NCBI GenBank assembly: GCA_041744375.1
Contig: JBGTLA010000095.1
Location: 134,395 to 198,394, forward strand
Direction of reading: 5' to 3'
Length of the DNA: 64,000 nt
Source of the DNA: JBGTLA01 sp041744375
GTDB taxonomy: Bacteria > Actinomycetota > Acidimicrobiia > Spongiisociales > ZC4RG35
Positions 16,316 through 23,932 of this stretch are shown here, piece after piece (the stretch's first letter is position 1; each line of letters begins with the position of its first letter). The position numbers and the translations under genes are program-made. The notes under the pieces were generated by a model, which searched no databases, had not been told where the DNA came from, and saw nothing but the letters and a program-made list of their open reading frames with translations.

Positions 16316-17110
16316 TCACTGCCGGGCCGCCTCCATCTCGCGGGTCCGTATCTCGAGGTCGAGGCGGTCACGCCGGTTGTCCTCGTGACCCTTGTGCTTT
16401 TGCTCCTGCGTTTGCCGTGACCGTGTGCGACTGGCGGCGGCGGTTGCGGTGGCCTCGGCCTCGCTGGGGGTGGCGAGGTGGAGCCGGAAGCCGGCCTCGA
16501 TGAGGGCCAGCCATTTGCGGCCCAGGTGGGCGGCCCGGTCTAGGTCGTCTTGGGTGAGGTCCTTGCCCGTGATCCACCAGGTTGGCGATTCCTCCCGCGG
16601 ACCGAACCGATACGTTTCGGCGAGCGAGGAACGTACTCGGGCGATGGCGGTGAGCTCGGCGGTGGCGGTGGCCCGACGGGTGTGGGTGTCGGTGAGGGTG
16701 GGGTCGGCGAGGGTGTGGCGGGCTCGGGTGGGGAGGGCGACCCCGGTGGTGGCTGCCAGGTCGTCGGCGGCGGTGGCGAAGCGGGGCTGTAGTTCAGAGA
16801 TGATGGCGTCGCCGTGGTCTCGGACCGCTCGGGCGGTGGCCTTGGACAAGGCGGCGACAACCTGGCGGTGGATTGCCTCAGCGGCTTCCTTTGCCGTCTG
16901 GGCGCGAGCCGTATCGAGGAATCGGTCAGCGGCGTCGTCGGGCTCGAGGGTCCCGTCGATGATGGCGGCGGCGAGGTCCTCAGCGGGCGAGACGGCGCTG
17001 GCCGCGGAGATGGCGGCTGAGATCTTGGCGAGCCGGTCAAGGCCGGGCACCTCGATGTCGAGGTCGTCGAAAGTGGCGAGGGCACGGGCGGGGTCGATCG
17101 GGTGGAACAT
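16316..17110 (-). CDS. Hypothetical helical protein of the element
   Basis: 264 aa from ATG 17110, preceded by GAAAGG at a good distance; an upstream in-frame start at 17146 is less likely because it overlaps the neighbouring gene. The composition is Ala-, Thr- and Arg-rich and mostly helical, with IDPARALATFDDLDIEVPGL at the N terminus and a charged C-terminal coiled coil (SRTRSRQTQEQKHKGHEDNR). No family is recognised. Its place between HTH/DNA-processing genes and terS could fit a scaffold- or DNA-associated role, but nothing in the sequence proves it. Confidence 0.6.
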   Translation of the reverse strand: MFHPIDPARALATFDDLDIEVPGLDRLAKISAAISAASAVSPAEDLAAAIIDGTLEPDDAADRFLDTARAQTAKEAAEAIHRQVVAALSKATARAVRDHGDAIISELQPRFATAADDLAATTGVALPTRARHTLADPTLTDTHTRRATATAELTAIARVRSSLAETYRFGPREESPTWWITGKDLTQDDLDRAAHLGRKWLALIEAGFRLHLATPSEAEATATAAASRTRSRQTQEQKHKGHEDNRRDRLDLEIRTREMEAARQ

Positions 17111-17120
17111 GAGTGGCCTT

Positions 17121-17447
17121 TCAGAATCGGTTGCGGGGGATGCCAAGTTTTTCGTGGATGGCTCGTTCGAGTGGGTCGCCGTTGAGCGCTAGCGCCGGCG
17201 GTTCGGATCCTGATCGGAGCGGGGGTGATGGTGCCTGTGTTTCCTCGTCGTACCTTTCGGGGCCTGGCCTCGGTGGGACCTTGGCGGCGAGGAGGGCAGC
17301 GAGCCCGTCGCTCGCTGGGGCGAAGGTGGCGGCGAGTTCGTCGGCCTCCTCAACGGTTTCCGCTAGGTGCCTGAGGCTGGCGGCTTCGGGGAGACCGAGG
17401 CCGTGCCGGTGGGCGATCTCAGCGGCCTCTATTGCAGTGATTCCCAT
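17121..17447 (-). CDS. Small hypothetical protein of the element
   Basis: 108 aa from ATG 17447. The N-terminal MGITAIEAAEIAHRHGLGLP and the following EAASLRHLAETVEEADELAA suggest a short helical domain; the C terminus LERAIHEKLGIPRNRF resembles tails seen in other actinobacterial mobile-element proteins. The start overlaps the upstream HTH gene by 19 bp, and the stop lies 10 bp before the next start, so it belongs to the same operon. The function is unknown. Confidence 0.6.
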   Translation of the reverse strand: MGITAIEAAEIAHRHGLGLPEAASLRHLAETVEEADELAATFAPASDGLAALLAAKVPPRPGPERYDEETQAPSPPLRSGSEPPALALNGDPLERAIHEKLGIPRNRF

Positions 17448-17824
17448 ACGGTCCTCTTCTCGACGAAGGTGTCCAAGTCTGTGCGTCGGATCATCACCCT
17501 TCGCCCCACCCGTACCTCGGGGAGGCTCCCGTTTCGGCGGAGGCGGTCGAGGTGGGAGGTCGAAACCCCCAGCACCTCGGCCGCTATCCGTCGGCTTAGG
17601 AGCATGGCGATGCCACTTGCACCATCTTGGGGGACTTCGTTGGTCTCGGCTCTGGTCTGAGGAGCCGTGACGACTGAGGCCGACTCCTGATGACGAAGAG
17701 CCCGGATCAGTTGTGCCAGTTCGGTGGTGGGTGGGTGGCCTCGGGCGAGTCGGTCTGAGGCACCGTGGAGCAGCGTCTCCACCATCTCGGCTCGGAGGCG
17801 GTCGCTCACGTCGAGGAGGATCAC
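17429..17824 (-). CDS. Excisionase-family (HTH_17/MerR-like) DNA-binding protein
   Basis: 131 aa. The C-terminal half is a classic excisionase-type winged helix: LLSRRIAAEVLGVSTSHLDR, RRNGSLPEVRVGRRVMIRRT, then DLDTFVEKR. The N-terminal half is a helical extension (MVETLLHGASDRLARG). Such proteins bend att-site DNA or act as AlpA-like regulators of mobile elements. It overlaps both neighbours by a few bases, consistent with one leftward operon. This is the second excisionase-like protein of the element; the other is at 21691-21891. Confidence 0.75.
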   Translation of the reverse strand: MILLDVSDRLRAEMVETLLHGASDRLARGHPPTTELAQLIRALRHQESASVVTAPQTRAETNEVPQDGASGIAMLLSRRIAAEVLGVSTSHLDRLRRNGSLPEVRVGRRVMIRRTDLDTFVEKRTVWESLQ

Positions 17825-18036
17825 AACGGCCGCCAGATGGACTCTTCGCCTTGGGCGGCGACCAGGGCATCCCAGAACGCTTGGCGATGCTCCTCACGTG
17901 AGGGGATGGTGGCGTGGCGTCTGCGCCGGCCGTTGCCGTTGGGACCACCATTTGCGCAGAAGTGGTAGAGCTCGATGACATGCGGCGGGACGTTGTGCCA
18001 CTCTCGGCCACATGCTGGGCAATGGCGGGAGGTCAT
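17821..18036 (-). CDS. Small zinc-finger-like protein
   Basis: 71 aa if started at ATG 18036; an earlier start at 18141 would run through the repeat array and is less likely. It opens with SRHCPACGREW and has a later C in FCANGG, a possible zinc site, followed by a basic RRRRHATIPSREEHRQAFWD segment. It overlaps the following HTH gene by four bases. The function is unknown; it is the first gene downstream of the iteron-like array and could bind nearby DNA. Confidence 0.5.
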   Translation of the reverse strand: MTSRHCPACGREWHNVPPHVIELYHFCANGGPNGNGRRRRHATIPSREEHRQAFWDALVAAQGEESIWRPL

Positions 18037-18041
18037 ATCAG

Positions 18042-18338
18042 GGGACACGGTTGGGACACAGTTCTCTTTTTTCAGCTTCGATGGCGGCACCGATGCGGGG
18101 CACCGTGTCCCGTGTCCCTCCTTAGAGAGGGGGAGGGACACGGTTGAACACGGCTATGTCCCATGACCGTGTCCCTGCTTGGGACACGGTTGGGACACGG
18201 GGGACACGGTTGCTGTTTCGTGCTTGGTTGCTGCGTTTCCGGTTGGTTGGTTGGGACACGGTTGGGACACGGTTTCGGCGGGTGGCTGGTAATTCGGTTT
18301 TTTCCGACACGGTGTCGTGTCCCTGGTCGGGACACGCT
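18042..18338. repeat. Iteron-like array of GGGACACGG
   Basis: In about 300 bp the 9-mer GGGACACGG occurs exactly seven times on the plus strand (18042, 18135, 18181, 18192, 18201, 18253, 18264) and its complement CCGTGTCCC three times (18103, 18110, 18167), with near matches at 18053, 18305 and 18329. Three pairs are spaced exactly 11 bp apart (18042/18053, 18181/18192, 18253/18264), placing sites on one face of the helix. The array fills the gap between the RepA-like gene and the small zinc-finger gene. Likely a replication origin (iterons) or a cooperative operator. Confidence 0.75.
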
Positions 18339-19413
18339 ATTTCCCATCATCTTCCAGCCCTTCGCTCTTCTCGATGAAGGTCTCGTAACCCTTGTCGGTG
18401 AGGTAGTGGGCGTGGGCTGAGCCTTGCTTCTCCATGCGGACATACCCGTCTGTGATCATGGCGGCGATGGCCGAGTCGATGAGTTCGCCCTTGCCGCCGG
18501 CGTCTCGGATGGATCGTTTCGATGATCCGGGCGCGCCGTCGAGGTATTGGGCGATGCGTTGGCGGACTCCGTAGTCGTTGGCGACGGCGTCGGTGGTCAC
18601 TTGGTAGGTGACGCCGCCGTCGGGCCACGCGGTGAGTTTGACGGTGGCGGCCAGGTCGCCGGGTGAGTGACCGCGGACGTAGCCGGGCCGATCTTTGGCG
18701 ACTCGCACCGAGACGATTCCCTCGACGGGGTCTCCGAGGTAGGCGCGGTGCACCTTGCGTATCGCGGTGACGTCGTAGGAGGCGCCGTCGGTGCCGGCCT
18801 TCTTGTGCTGCGATCCGATCGCCCACCCTTTGCGCCCTTCGGTGGATTTGGTCTGGTGGTCGATCACCGCGACGGCTGGGCCGGTAGCGGCGATCAGTTT
18901 GGGGATCCTGCGAATCCACTCGGCGGTGTCGGGTGTCGAGTTGGGGTCGAGATCTTCGATATTCATCGACTCGGACACTCCGTCGACCACGACCAGGGCC
19001 GGCTTGGTGGCGTCGAGAGCCTCGAACAGCTCGGCGCGCTGGTCGTCGCCTAGCGTTTCGTCGGGGCGCATGTAGACGAAGCGATTGGGGTCGGTGATGA
19101 CCTCCTCGGGGACACCCAACGCCTGCAGGCGGGATTTGATGGAAGCCGGATGGTCCTCGAAATCGACATACGCGCAGTTGCCGCCGTCCAAAAGAATCTG
19201 CGCCACGGCGATGAGGAGGACCCACGTCTTGTGCGATTCGGACTCACCCTGGAACCAGTGGACCCGCCCGGGGTAGATGAGCCCGACGTCGTCCACCCGC
19301 ATGAAGATGGTGGCTTCCTCGACGGTCATCCCGACGAGGGACATGTCGATTGGTGTCCAGGTGGTCTCCGGTGGGGCGGTGCGAGCCTCGTCGTCGAGGG
19401 GTGGCACCGTCAT
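18337..19413 (-). CDS. RepA/DnaB-like AAA ATPase (replicative helicase candidate)
   Basis: 358 aa. The ATPase core has a degenerate Walker A, WFQGESESHKTWVLLIAVAQ (residues 53-72; GESESHKT instead of GxxGxGKS/T), then YVDFEDHP, a Walker B ALVVVDGVSESM and the downstream IDHQTKSTEGRKGWAIGSQHK, as in RepA/KaiC-type hexameric helicases. A C-terminal winged-helix region (SKRSIRDAGGKGELIDSAIAA) follows. It is coupled by ATGA to the primase-polymerase upstream and borders the iteron array, so a replication-initiator helicase is the natural reading. The odd Walker A could reduce activity. Confidence 0.75.
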   Translation of the reverse strand: MTVPPLDDEARTAPPETTWTPIDMSLVGMTVEEATIFMRVDDVGLIYPGRVHWFQGESESHKTWVLLIAVAQILLDGGNCAYVDFEDHPASIKSRLQALGVPEEVITDPNRFVYMRPDETLGDDQRAELFEALDATKPALVVVDGVSESMNIEDLDPNSTPDTAEWIRRIPKLIAATGPAVAVIDHQTKSTEGRKGWAIGSQHKKAGTDGASYDVTAIRKVHRAYLGDPVEGIVSVRVAKDRPGYVRGHSPGDLAATVKLTAWPDGGVTYQVTTDAVANDYGVRQRIAQYLDGAPGSSKRSIRDAGGKGELIDSAIAAMITDGYVRMEKQGSAHAHYLTDKGYETFIEKSEGLEDDGK

Positions 19414-20270
19414 GCCCGCCTCCTTAGGTCTCGGCTGTCTCTGAGCGCCTTGGCGGCTGCAGAGAGATCGCCGTCATGTTCGAGGACAGCCCAAGCCCGA
19501 AACCGCGTGTAGCCGACCGGGCGGTCCGGTTCGGTGACCTCAAAAGCAGTGTTCGTGGAGTAGACGAAGAGACAGTCGTGGCGGACGGTGGCCGAGATCG
19601 GTGCGGTGGCGGTGGGGTGCCGCCACTTCTCGCCGGCATGGTCGACCGCGACCCATCCGAAAGGCTCGAGAACCTCGCGCCAAGTGGTCGAAGCTGTGAA
19701 AGCGTCCGCTGGCGAATCTCCGTCTATGGCCCACTGTCTCGGCTTCGGCCGCTTTGGCGGCGGCGGTGGAGCGAGCAAGAGCTGGAGCCGGAGCGGAGCC
19801 TCGCCTATGGGGATGCGCGGGTCGACCCAGGTGTACGGTCGGGCGCTATCGGGATGAATCGAGGGCGGCAGCACGACGTAGCCGGAATGCGTCTTCACGT
19901 CGACGCCGCGTGGGAGACGCCTTGTGTAGATGTTGCCGCCAGGATGCCGCCAGTAGTAATGGCGGCCACCATCACCACGACCCGACAGGGCGGTGAGCGT
20001 GTCCGGGAGCTCCCCTACTGCATCAATGAGATCTCTGCCGACCGCGGGGTTGGTTCGTGGATCTGTGTCAAGAACGAAACACCCCGCGGGGACCCGGCCG
20101 CCGATGTTGGCGTTTGGGTATCGCTTCCACCATGTGGCGATGACATCGAGATCGGTGGTGGCGTCGAGGACACCGTTACCGCCGTTCCGCTTCGGGATAG
20201 CGGGCACTTTCCCGCGGAGCGGGAAAATCTCCCATCCTTTTCGGGCGTAGTCGAGAGCGTGGTCGATCAT
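19410..20270 (-). CDS. Bifunctional DNA primase/polymerase (Prim-Pol domain)
   Basis: 286 aa from ATG 20270, which overlaps the preceding stop (ATGA). N-terminal Prim-Pol features: ALDYARKGWEIFPLRGKVPA, ATTDLDVIATWWKRYPNANIG, then the metal-binding FVLDTDPRTNP (about residue 70), ALSGRGDGGRHYYW and GVDVKTHSGYVVLPPSIH. This archaeo-eukaryotic primase superfamily makes primers and extends DNA on plasmids and integrated elements. The C-terminal part carries no helicase because that is a separate, coupled gene here. Confidence 0.85.
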   Translation of the reverse strand: MIDHALDYARKGWEIFPLRGKVPAIPKRNGGNGVLDATTDLDVIATWWKRYPNANIGGRVPAGCFVLDTDPRTNPAVGRDLIDAVGELPDTLTALSGRGDGGRHYYWRHPGGNIYTRRLPRGVDVKTHSGYVVLPPSIHPDSARPYTWVDPRIPIGEAPLRLQLLLAPPPPPKRPKPRQWAIDGDSPADAFTASTTWREVLEPFGWVAVDHAGEKWRHPTATAPISATVRHDCLFVYSTNTAFEVTEPDRPVGYTRFRAWAVLEHDGDLSAAAKALRDSRDLRRRA

Positions 20271-20629
20271 TTCAACCTCTGCCAAACCTGATTGAGCGCC
20301 TGGCTTGCTCGGCCGTTTCCGCCGGCGTCGGGATGCCACACTCTCTGAAGCGCCTTCCACGTCGCAGCGCGTATCTCGGCCGGGATTCGCGAGAACACGA
20401 TCTCCAGCGCATCCTCAAGCGGACCGTCGACGACCCCGTTGAGTCGGTCGACCAGACGTTGAACGTCCTCCGCGAATCGGAAAGGCACCCGCCAGCATTT
20501 CAGGCCAGGGTCCCACCTCGCCGCGGGCATGGCCTTGGCGTGGTCCTTGTCCTCAAACGCCACCCACAGACCAATATCACCGTCGCCGAGGTTCCTGAAC
20601 GTGGCAGGACGCCGATTAGAGTGCGTCAT
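20267..20629 (-). CDS. Small protein with J-domain-like C terminus
   Basis: 120 aa. The N-terminal 60 residues (GLWVAFEDKDHAKAM, ARWDPGLKCWRVP) resemble the short DUF5710-type module found in DNA-metabolism proteins. The C-terminal part WKALQRVWHPDAGGNGRASQ has the HPD tripeptide of J domains at the expected place, followed by ALNQVWQRL. J proteins stimulate Hsp70, and phage lambda uses one to remodel its replication complex. It overlaps the primase-polymerase gene by ATGA, so a helicase-loading or replisome role is plausible but unproven. Confidence 0.6.
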   Translation of the reverse strand: MTHSNRRPATFRNLGDGDIGLWVAFEDKDHAKAMPAARWDPGLKCWRVPFRFAEDVQRLVDRLNGVVDGPLEDALEIVFSRIPAEIRAATWKALQRVWHPDAGGNGRASQALNQVWQRLK

Positions 20630-20781
20630 GTCGTCGTCCTGTGAGCAGCTTGAGGGCGACTGGTGGCACCGTGCCCGCCCGCGGTGCGAACGGTGGAGGG
20701 GCCCGCTTCGGCGGGCTCCTCGTCTTGTAGACCAAGCACGGCCAGGAGCGGGGCGCGTGGGGTGATCGTGGTGGTGGTCAT
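20626..20781 (-). CDS. Short ORF between Topo VI-A-like and J-domain-like genes
   Basis: A 51-codon frame starting at ATG 20781 (one base shared with the upstream stop, TGATG) and ending in TGA overlapping the next ATG (ATGA). Coupling on both sides is the main support. The product is Thr/Ala/Pro-rich with no recognisable domain. A strong hairpin (GGGCCCGC, TTCG, GCGGGCTCC) lies inside it near 20697-20720, so the stretch could instead be a non-coding attenuator. Confidence 0.4.
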   Translation of the reverse strand: MTTTTITPRAPLLAVLGLQDEEPAEAGPSTVRTAGGHGATSRPQAAHRTTT

Positions 20782-21701
20782 CACGCCACCTCCCCGGAGA
20801 TCAACTTCCGGATATCACCGAGGATGGTCTTCTCGGACTCCTCTGCGGCGAGAGTGGAGTTCCACATCTCGGGGTCGTCGACAAGATCGAGAAGTGCCTG
20901 TTTCAACCGTTCCCGCAGGATCGGTGCAGGCAACGCCTCAACTTCAACGGCTTGTGGGACCAGTCCCTCTAATCGGCAATGGGCCAGGAATTTGGCGTAG
21001 TTGACGTCGTTCTTGTTGAGATCGTGGCTGACGAGATCGCCTTGGCGCACGTCATCGGGGGTGATCGCCACCCGGACGAACTCGATGTCGACCAGGTCCT
21101 TCGAGTAGCGGCGTAGACGTTCCTCCAGGGACCGAGCAATCGCCAACCCCGATGGGTCCCAATCACCTACGTAGAGGATGGTGACGGGCTTCCCGATGGT
21201 CTTGTACGCCACCGCCGCGTTGTAGGCGAAGGTCTTGGGAGCTTGGCCTTTGCATGGGAAGAGACCGATCCCGTAAGGGCGTGTGATCGGGTCGAGGACG
21301 CCAGCGATGGAATCGGACTCGCACCACACTTCTACTCGCCGGGGTTGAGACGCCCACAGGTTTCGCCGGTACGACTCCTGCCAGCGAGCGAACGCGTCCT
21401 CGATGTCCTCGTACATGGTGTCGATGCGGACGGACCGAGACGAGTCGGTGATCCAACCCCAGGGCAGAACTTCGTCTTCGCGGAGCTTCCCTAGCTCCCG
21501 GCAGACCATCTTGTAGTTGCGTCGCTTCGTCGCGCCAGTGTCCTTGGCCCACAGCACGGCGATACCGGAGTAATAGACGTGGCGGACGTTGCACGGCTGA
21601 TTGCGTTCCACCAGCTCGTAGATGGCATCCCGGAAGTGGGCCATCTCGGCCTTGGTCCGTCGAGCAGACGGCGGATTCTGAGACGTAGAACTAGCGGGCA
21701 T
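20781..21701 (-). CDS. Spo11/topoisomerase VI subunit A-like protein (Mini-A type)
   Basis: 306 aa. An N-terminal winged-helix region contains NVRHVYYSGIAVLWAK, matching the RxIYY motif that carries the catalytic tyrosine of Topo VI-A/Spo11 (Tyr near residues 43-44). It is followed by a Toprim domain with VTILYVGDWDPSGLAIA (DxDPxG) near residue 165. No Topo VI-B (GHKL) partner is visible. Orphan A subunits of this kind have been described on mobile elements as Mini-A. It may nick, cleave or only bind DNA during element replication or excision. It overlaps the excisionase-like gene by 11 bp. Confidence 0.72.
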   Translation of the reverse strand: MPASSTSQNPPSARRTKAEMAHFRDAIYELVERNQPCNVRHVYYSGIAVLWAKDTGATKRRNYKMVCRELGKLREDEVLPWGWITDSSRSVRIDTMYEDIEDAFARWQESYRRNLWASQPRRVEVWCESDSIAGVLDPITRPYGIGLFPCKGQAPKTFAYNAAVAYKTIGKPVTILYVGDWDPSGLAIARSLEERLRRYSKDLVDIEFVRVAITPDDVRQGDLVSHDLNKNDVNYAKFLAHCRLEGLVPQAVEVEALPAPILRERLKQALLDLVDDPEMWNSTLAAEESEKTILGDIRKLISGEVA

Positions 21702-21891
21702 CTACGGACTCCTCCTCCGATTCGATCCCCAGCACGTCGAAAAGACGAGCACGCGAGAGGAGCAGGCGACGGCCGACCTTGATCACCGGGACGCCGGCCA
21801 GGTCGCCGGACTGGGCCTCGGCGTAGGCGGTGTTGCGGCTGACACCGAGCAGGAGGGCGGCTTCGGGGATTGTGATGGTGGCGGACGTCAT
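21691..21891 (-). CDS. Excisionase-like HTH protein
   Basis: 66 aa: IPEAALLLGVSRNTAYAEAQ, SGDLAGVPVIKVGRRLLLSRARL, the standard HTH_17 winged helix of Xis/AlpA-like proteins. It is the second gene of the leftward operon, right after the Cro/CI-type regulator. In AlpA-type systems such a protein binds att or operator DNA and promotes excision or integrase expression. Overlap with the Topo VI-A-like gene implies co-translation. Confidence 0.8.
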   Translation of the reverse strand: MTSATITIPEAALLLGVSRNTAYAEAQSGDLAGVPVIKVGRRLLLSRARLFDVLGIESEEESVDAR

Positions 21892-21894
21892 TGC

Positions 21895-22128
21895 TCACTG
21901 ACCCCCTTCGGTCACGAGGCGCCGTAGGTCCGCTAGGGCTTGGGCGTAGGCGCTGCGAACCCGGCCGGAGGGGTTGCGGTCTCCCGTTTCCCACTTGGCG
22001 ACGGCTTGGCGGGTGACGCCTACGACGTCGGCTACGTCTTGGAGAGTGAGTCCGGCTGCCACGCGCAGAGCTCGCCGCGCTGCGGGGGGCGGAAGGCGCT
22101 TCGCATTGGCGATAGTCTCGACATCCAT
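21895..22128 (-). CDS. Cro/CI-type HTH regulator
   Basis: 77 aa from ATG 22128. It contains a complete HTH_3 domain: ALRVAAGLTLQDVADVVGV, TRQAVAKWETGDRNPSGR. It is the first gene of the leftward operon and faces the rightward HTH/integrase genes across a 65-bp divergent region with direct repeats of TTGGCRAC. It probably controls both promoters. Whether it is the repressor of the element or a Cro-like factor cannot be told. A start at 22149 is possible but would take up operator DNA. Confidence 0.8.
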   Translation of the reverse strand: MDVETIANAKRLPPPAARRALRVAAGLTLQDVADVVGVTRQAVAKWETGDRNPSGRVRSAYAQALADLRRLVTEGGQ

Positions 22129-22193
22129 CTGGTGACATCTTGGCGACAATCTGCTACCTTGGCAACGTCACAAATAACGAATTGAGGAGACAG
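22129..22193. promoter_or_regulatory. Divergent control region of the element
   Basis: Between the Cro/CI-type gene (minus) and the HTH/integrase genes (plus). CTTGGCGAC (22139-22147) and CTTGGCAAC (22158-22166) are direct repeats one or two helical turns apart, and GTGACAT (22132) faces GTCACAA (22167-22173) as an inverted pair. These are candidate operators. A good ribosome binding site GAGGAG (22184-22189) precedes the rightward GTG start at 22194. Confidence 0.55.
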
Positions 22194-22751
22194 GTGGCGC
22201 AGCAAAATAACCCCGAGGGCGGATGGTCCCTGAAGGTCAACTTCAAGATGGCGTTTCCGGACCCATTCATCATCCATCGGGGCATGGTCTATCCAAGGGT
22301 CCTGTCGGCGATGTGGCGGCGAGAAGATGGGCTCCAGCTCGACATCGACATCGAGGTGGAGGCTGAGGCTGGGGCGAGAGTTCGGCGCTTCACAGTCACA
22401 GGTGCCGACATGATTGACTCGGCGGACTTTCGGCAGCCGGTTCAGTCGATGGCGAAGCGAGCGGTCGCAGCGATGGCGGCGGAGCCCGATGGGCTTGGCA
22501 ATGCGACGTTCCCACCGTCTCAGCCGGCGTCGGTGGTGGTTGGCCGGGTGACGAGCCGTACTAATGACGCTCGGCTAACGCGGGTTGCCGACCTTTATGG
22601 GCAGGCTCTCAGCGACGGGGAGCCAGTGACCTCGTTGATCGAAAAGGAGGAACACGTGAGCCAGTCAACGGCGTATGGACTGATATCGCGGGCGCGTAAG
22701 GCGGGATTCCTCCCGCCATCGAGACCAGGAAGGAAGGCGACAAGCGAATGA
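22194..22751 (+). CDS. Element protein with C-terminal HTH, upstream of integrase
   Basis: 185 aa from GTG 22194, chosen because GAGGAG lies five bases upstream; a TTG at 22140 lies in operator DNA. The N-terminal part is a beta-rich region of unknown type (LKVNFKMAFPDPFIIHRGMV, LQLDIDIEVEAEAGARVRRF). The C terminus has LTRVADLYGQALSDGEPVTS, HVSQSTAYGLISRARKAGFL, a helix-turn-helix often seen just before integrases in actinobacterial elements. It overlaps the integrase start by ATGA. Confidence 0.7.
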   Translation: MAQQNNPEGGWSLKVNFKMAFPDPFIIHRGMVYPRVLSAMWRREDGLQLDIDIEVEAEAGARVRRFTVTGADMIDSADFRQPVQSMAKRAVAAMAAEPDGLGNATFPPSQPASVVVGRVTSRTNDARLTRVADLYGQALSDGEPVTSLIEKEEHVSQSTAYGLISRARKAGFLPPSRPGRKATSE

Positions 22752-23932
22752 GCGACAAGCGTCGACCCAGAGGAACCGGATCGGTTCGGGAGTGGAACGG
22801 TCGTGTGCAAGCCCGTTACACGTTCTTTGATGCACAGGGGCATCGACGCGAACGATCGAAGCTCTTCGACACCAGGACAGAGGCCCGTGGTTGGCTCACA
22901 GATCGCCTTGCGGAGGTCGCAGGCGGTTCTGTGGCCGATGCCAGGTCGATCACCCTAGGCGAGTACCTGGGTCACTGGCTGGGCAGCCTGGGAATGGCAC
23001 AACTCGAAGCGGCGACATTGTCGTGGTACCGCTCCGCGGTGGAGCGTCACATCGTCCCTCAGATCGGCCACGTCCGCCTTGACAGGATCACGCCGGTGAT
23101 GGTGGAGGCGTTCCTATCGGAGCGGGCCTCGAGCGGCCGGCTGCGGCGACCAGGCGACGACGAGACAACCCCGAAGGGGCTCGGGCCGTCCAGTGTCCGA
23201 CGTCTCACCGTGACCTTGCATAAGGCACTTGACGCGGCCGTGCGCAAGGGAATGCTGGCCCGGAACCCGGTCGACTCCGCTGACAAACCCAAGATGCCCG
23301 CCTCAGACGTGACTCTCGACGTGTGGGCACCCGACGAGATAGCAGCGTTCCTTCAGGCGACAAGACAGCATCGCTTGGCGGCCGTCTGGCGTACAGCGGC
23401 CATGACCGGGCTGAGACGGTCGGAGGTGTGCGGACTCCAATGGGGCGACCTCGACCTAGAGACCGGACGCCTATCGGTCCGGCGTGCGATCGTCTCAGTG
23501 GATGGTCGGCCTCATGTGAAGCCACCGAAGACAGCGAAGTCTCGACGTACGGTCGAGCTTGACGCCGGGACCGTGGCGATACTGCGGGAGTGGCGGAAGT
23601 CACAGCTCGAGGAACGGCTGCGAGCTGGGGAGGTGTGGGAAGCGGGGGAGTGGGTCGTGGCCGACGAGCTAGGCCGGTTCCTCCGTCCCGATCATGTGGG
23701 ACGCCTGTTCTCCCGTCTGGTCGCCTCAGCGGGGCTCAGGCCGATCACGTTCCGCAAGTTGCGCCACAGTCATGCCACGGCGCTCCTGGTGGCCGGCGAG
23801 GCTCCCAAGGTCGTGCAGGAAAGGCTCGGGCACGCTTCGATCACGATGACGATGGACATCTACTCGGCAGTCCTGCCCAATATGCAACGAGACGCAGTCG
23901 AACGGTTGGCGTCGATGATGGAGGCCCAGTAG
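22748..23932 (+). CDS. int: Tyrosine-recombinase integrase
   Basis: 394 aa. N-terminal arm-binding domain (GTGSVREWNGRVQARYTFFD), SAM-like core-binding domain (SITLGEYLGHWLGSL) and C-terminal catalytic domain with Arg in TGLRRSEVCGLQW, LRHSHATALL, His in LGHAS and the nucleophile in MDIYSAV. The usual HxxR is read as RKLR here (FRKLRHSHAT), so the first catalytic His is replaced by Arg. It sits about 0.5 kb from the intact tRNA-Pro and would insert the element into that gene. Confidence 0.93.
   Translation: MSDKRRPRGTGSVREWNGRVQARYTFFDAQGHRRERSKLFDTRTEARGWLTDRLAEVAGGSVADARSITLGEYLGHWLGSLGMAQLEAATLSWYRSAVERHIVPQIGHVRLDRITPVMVEAFLSERASSGRLRRPGDDETTPKGLGPSSVRRLTVTLHKALDAAVRKGMLARNPVDSADKPKMPASDVTLDVWAPDEIAAFLQATRQHRLAAVWRTAAMTGLRRSEVCGLQWGDLDLETGRLSVRRAIVSVDGRPHVKPPKTAKSRRTVELDAGTVAILREWRKSQLEERLRAGEVWEAGEWVVADELGRFLRPDHVGRLFSRLVASAGLRPITFRKLRHSHATALLVAGEAPKVVQERLGHASITMTMDIYSAVLPNMQRDAVERLASMMEAQ

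Noticed and set aside
18042..18338. CRISPR array
   Set aside because: The repeat unit is only 9-11 bp, occurs on both strands, and the spacers are irregular and short; no cas gene is near.
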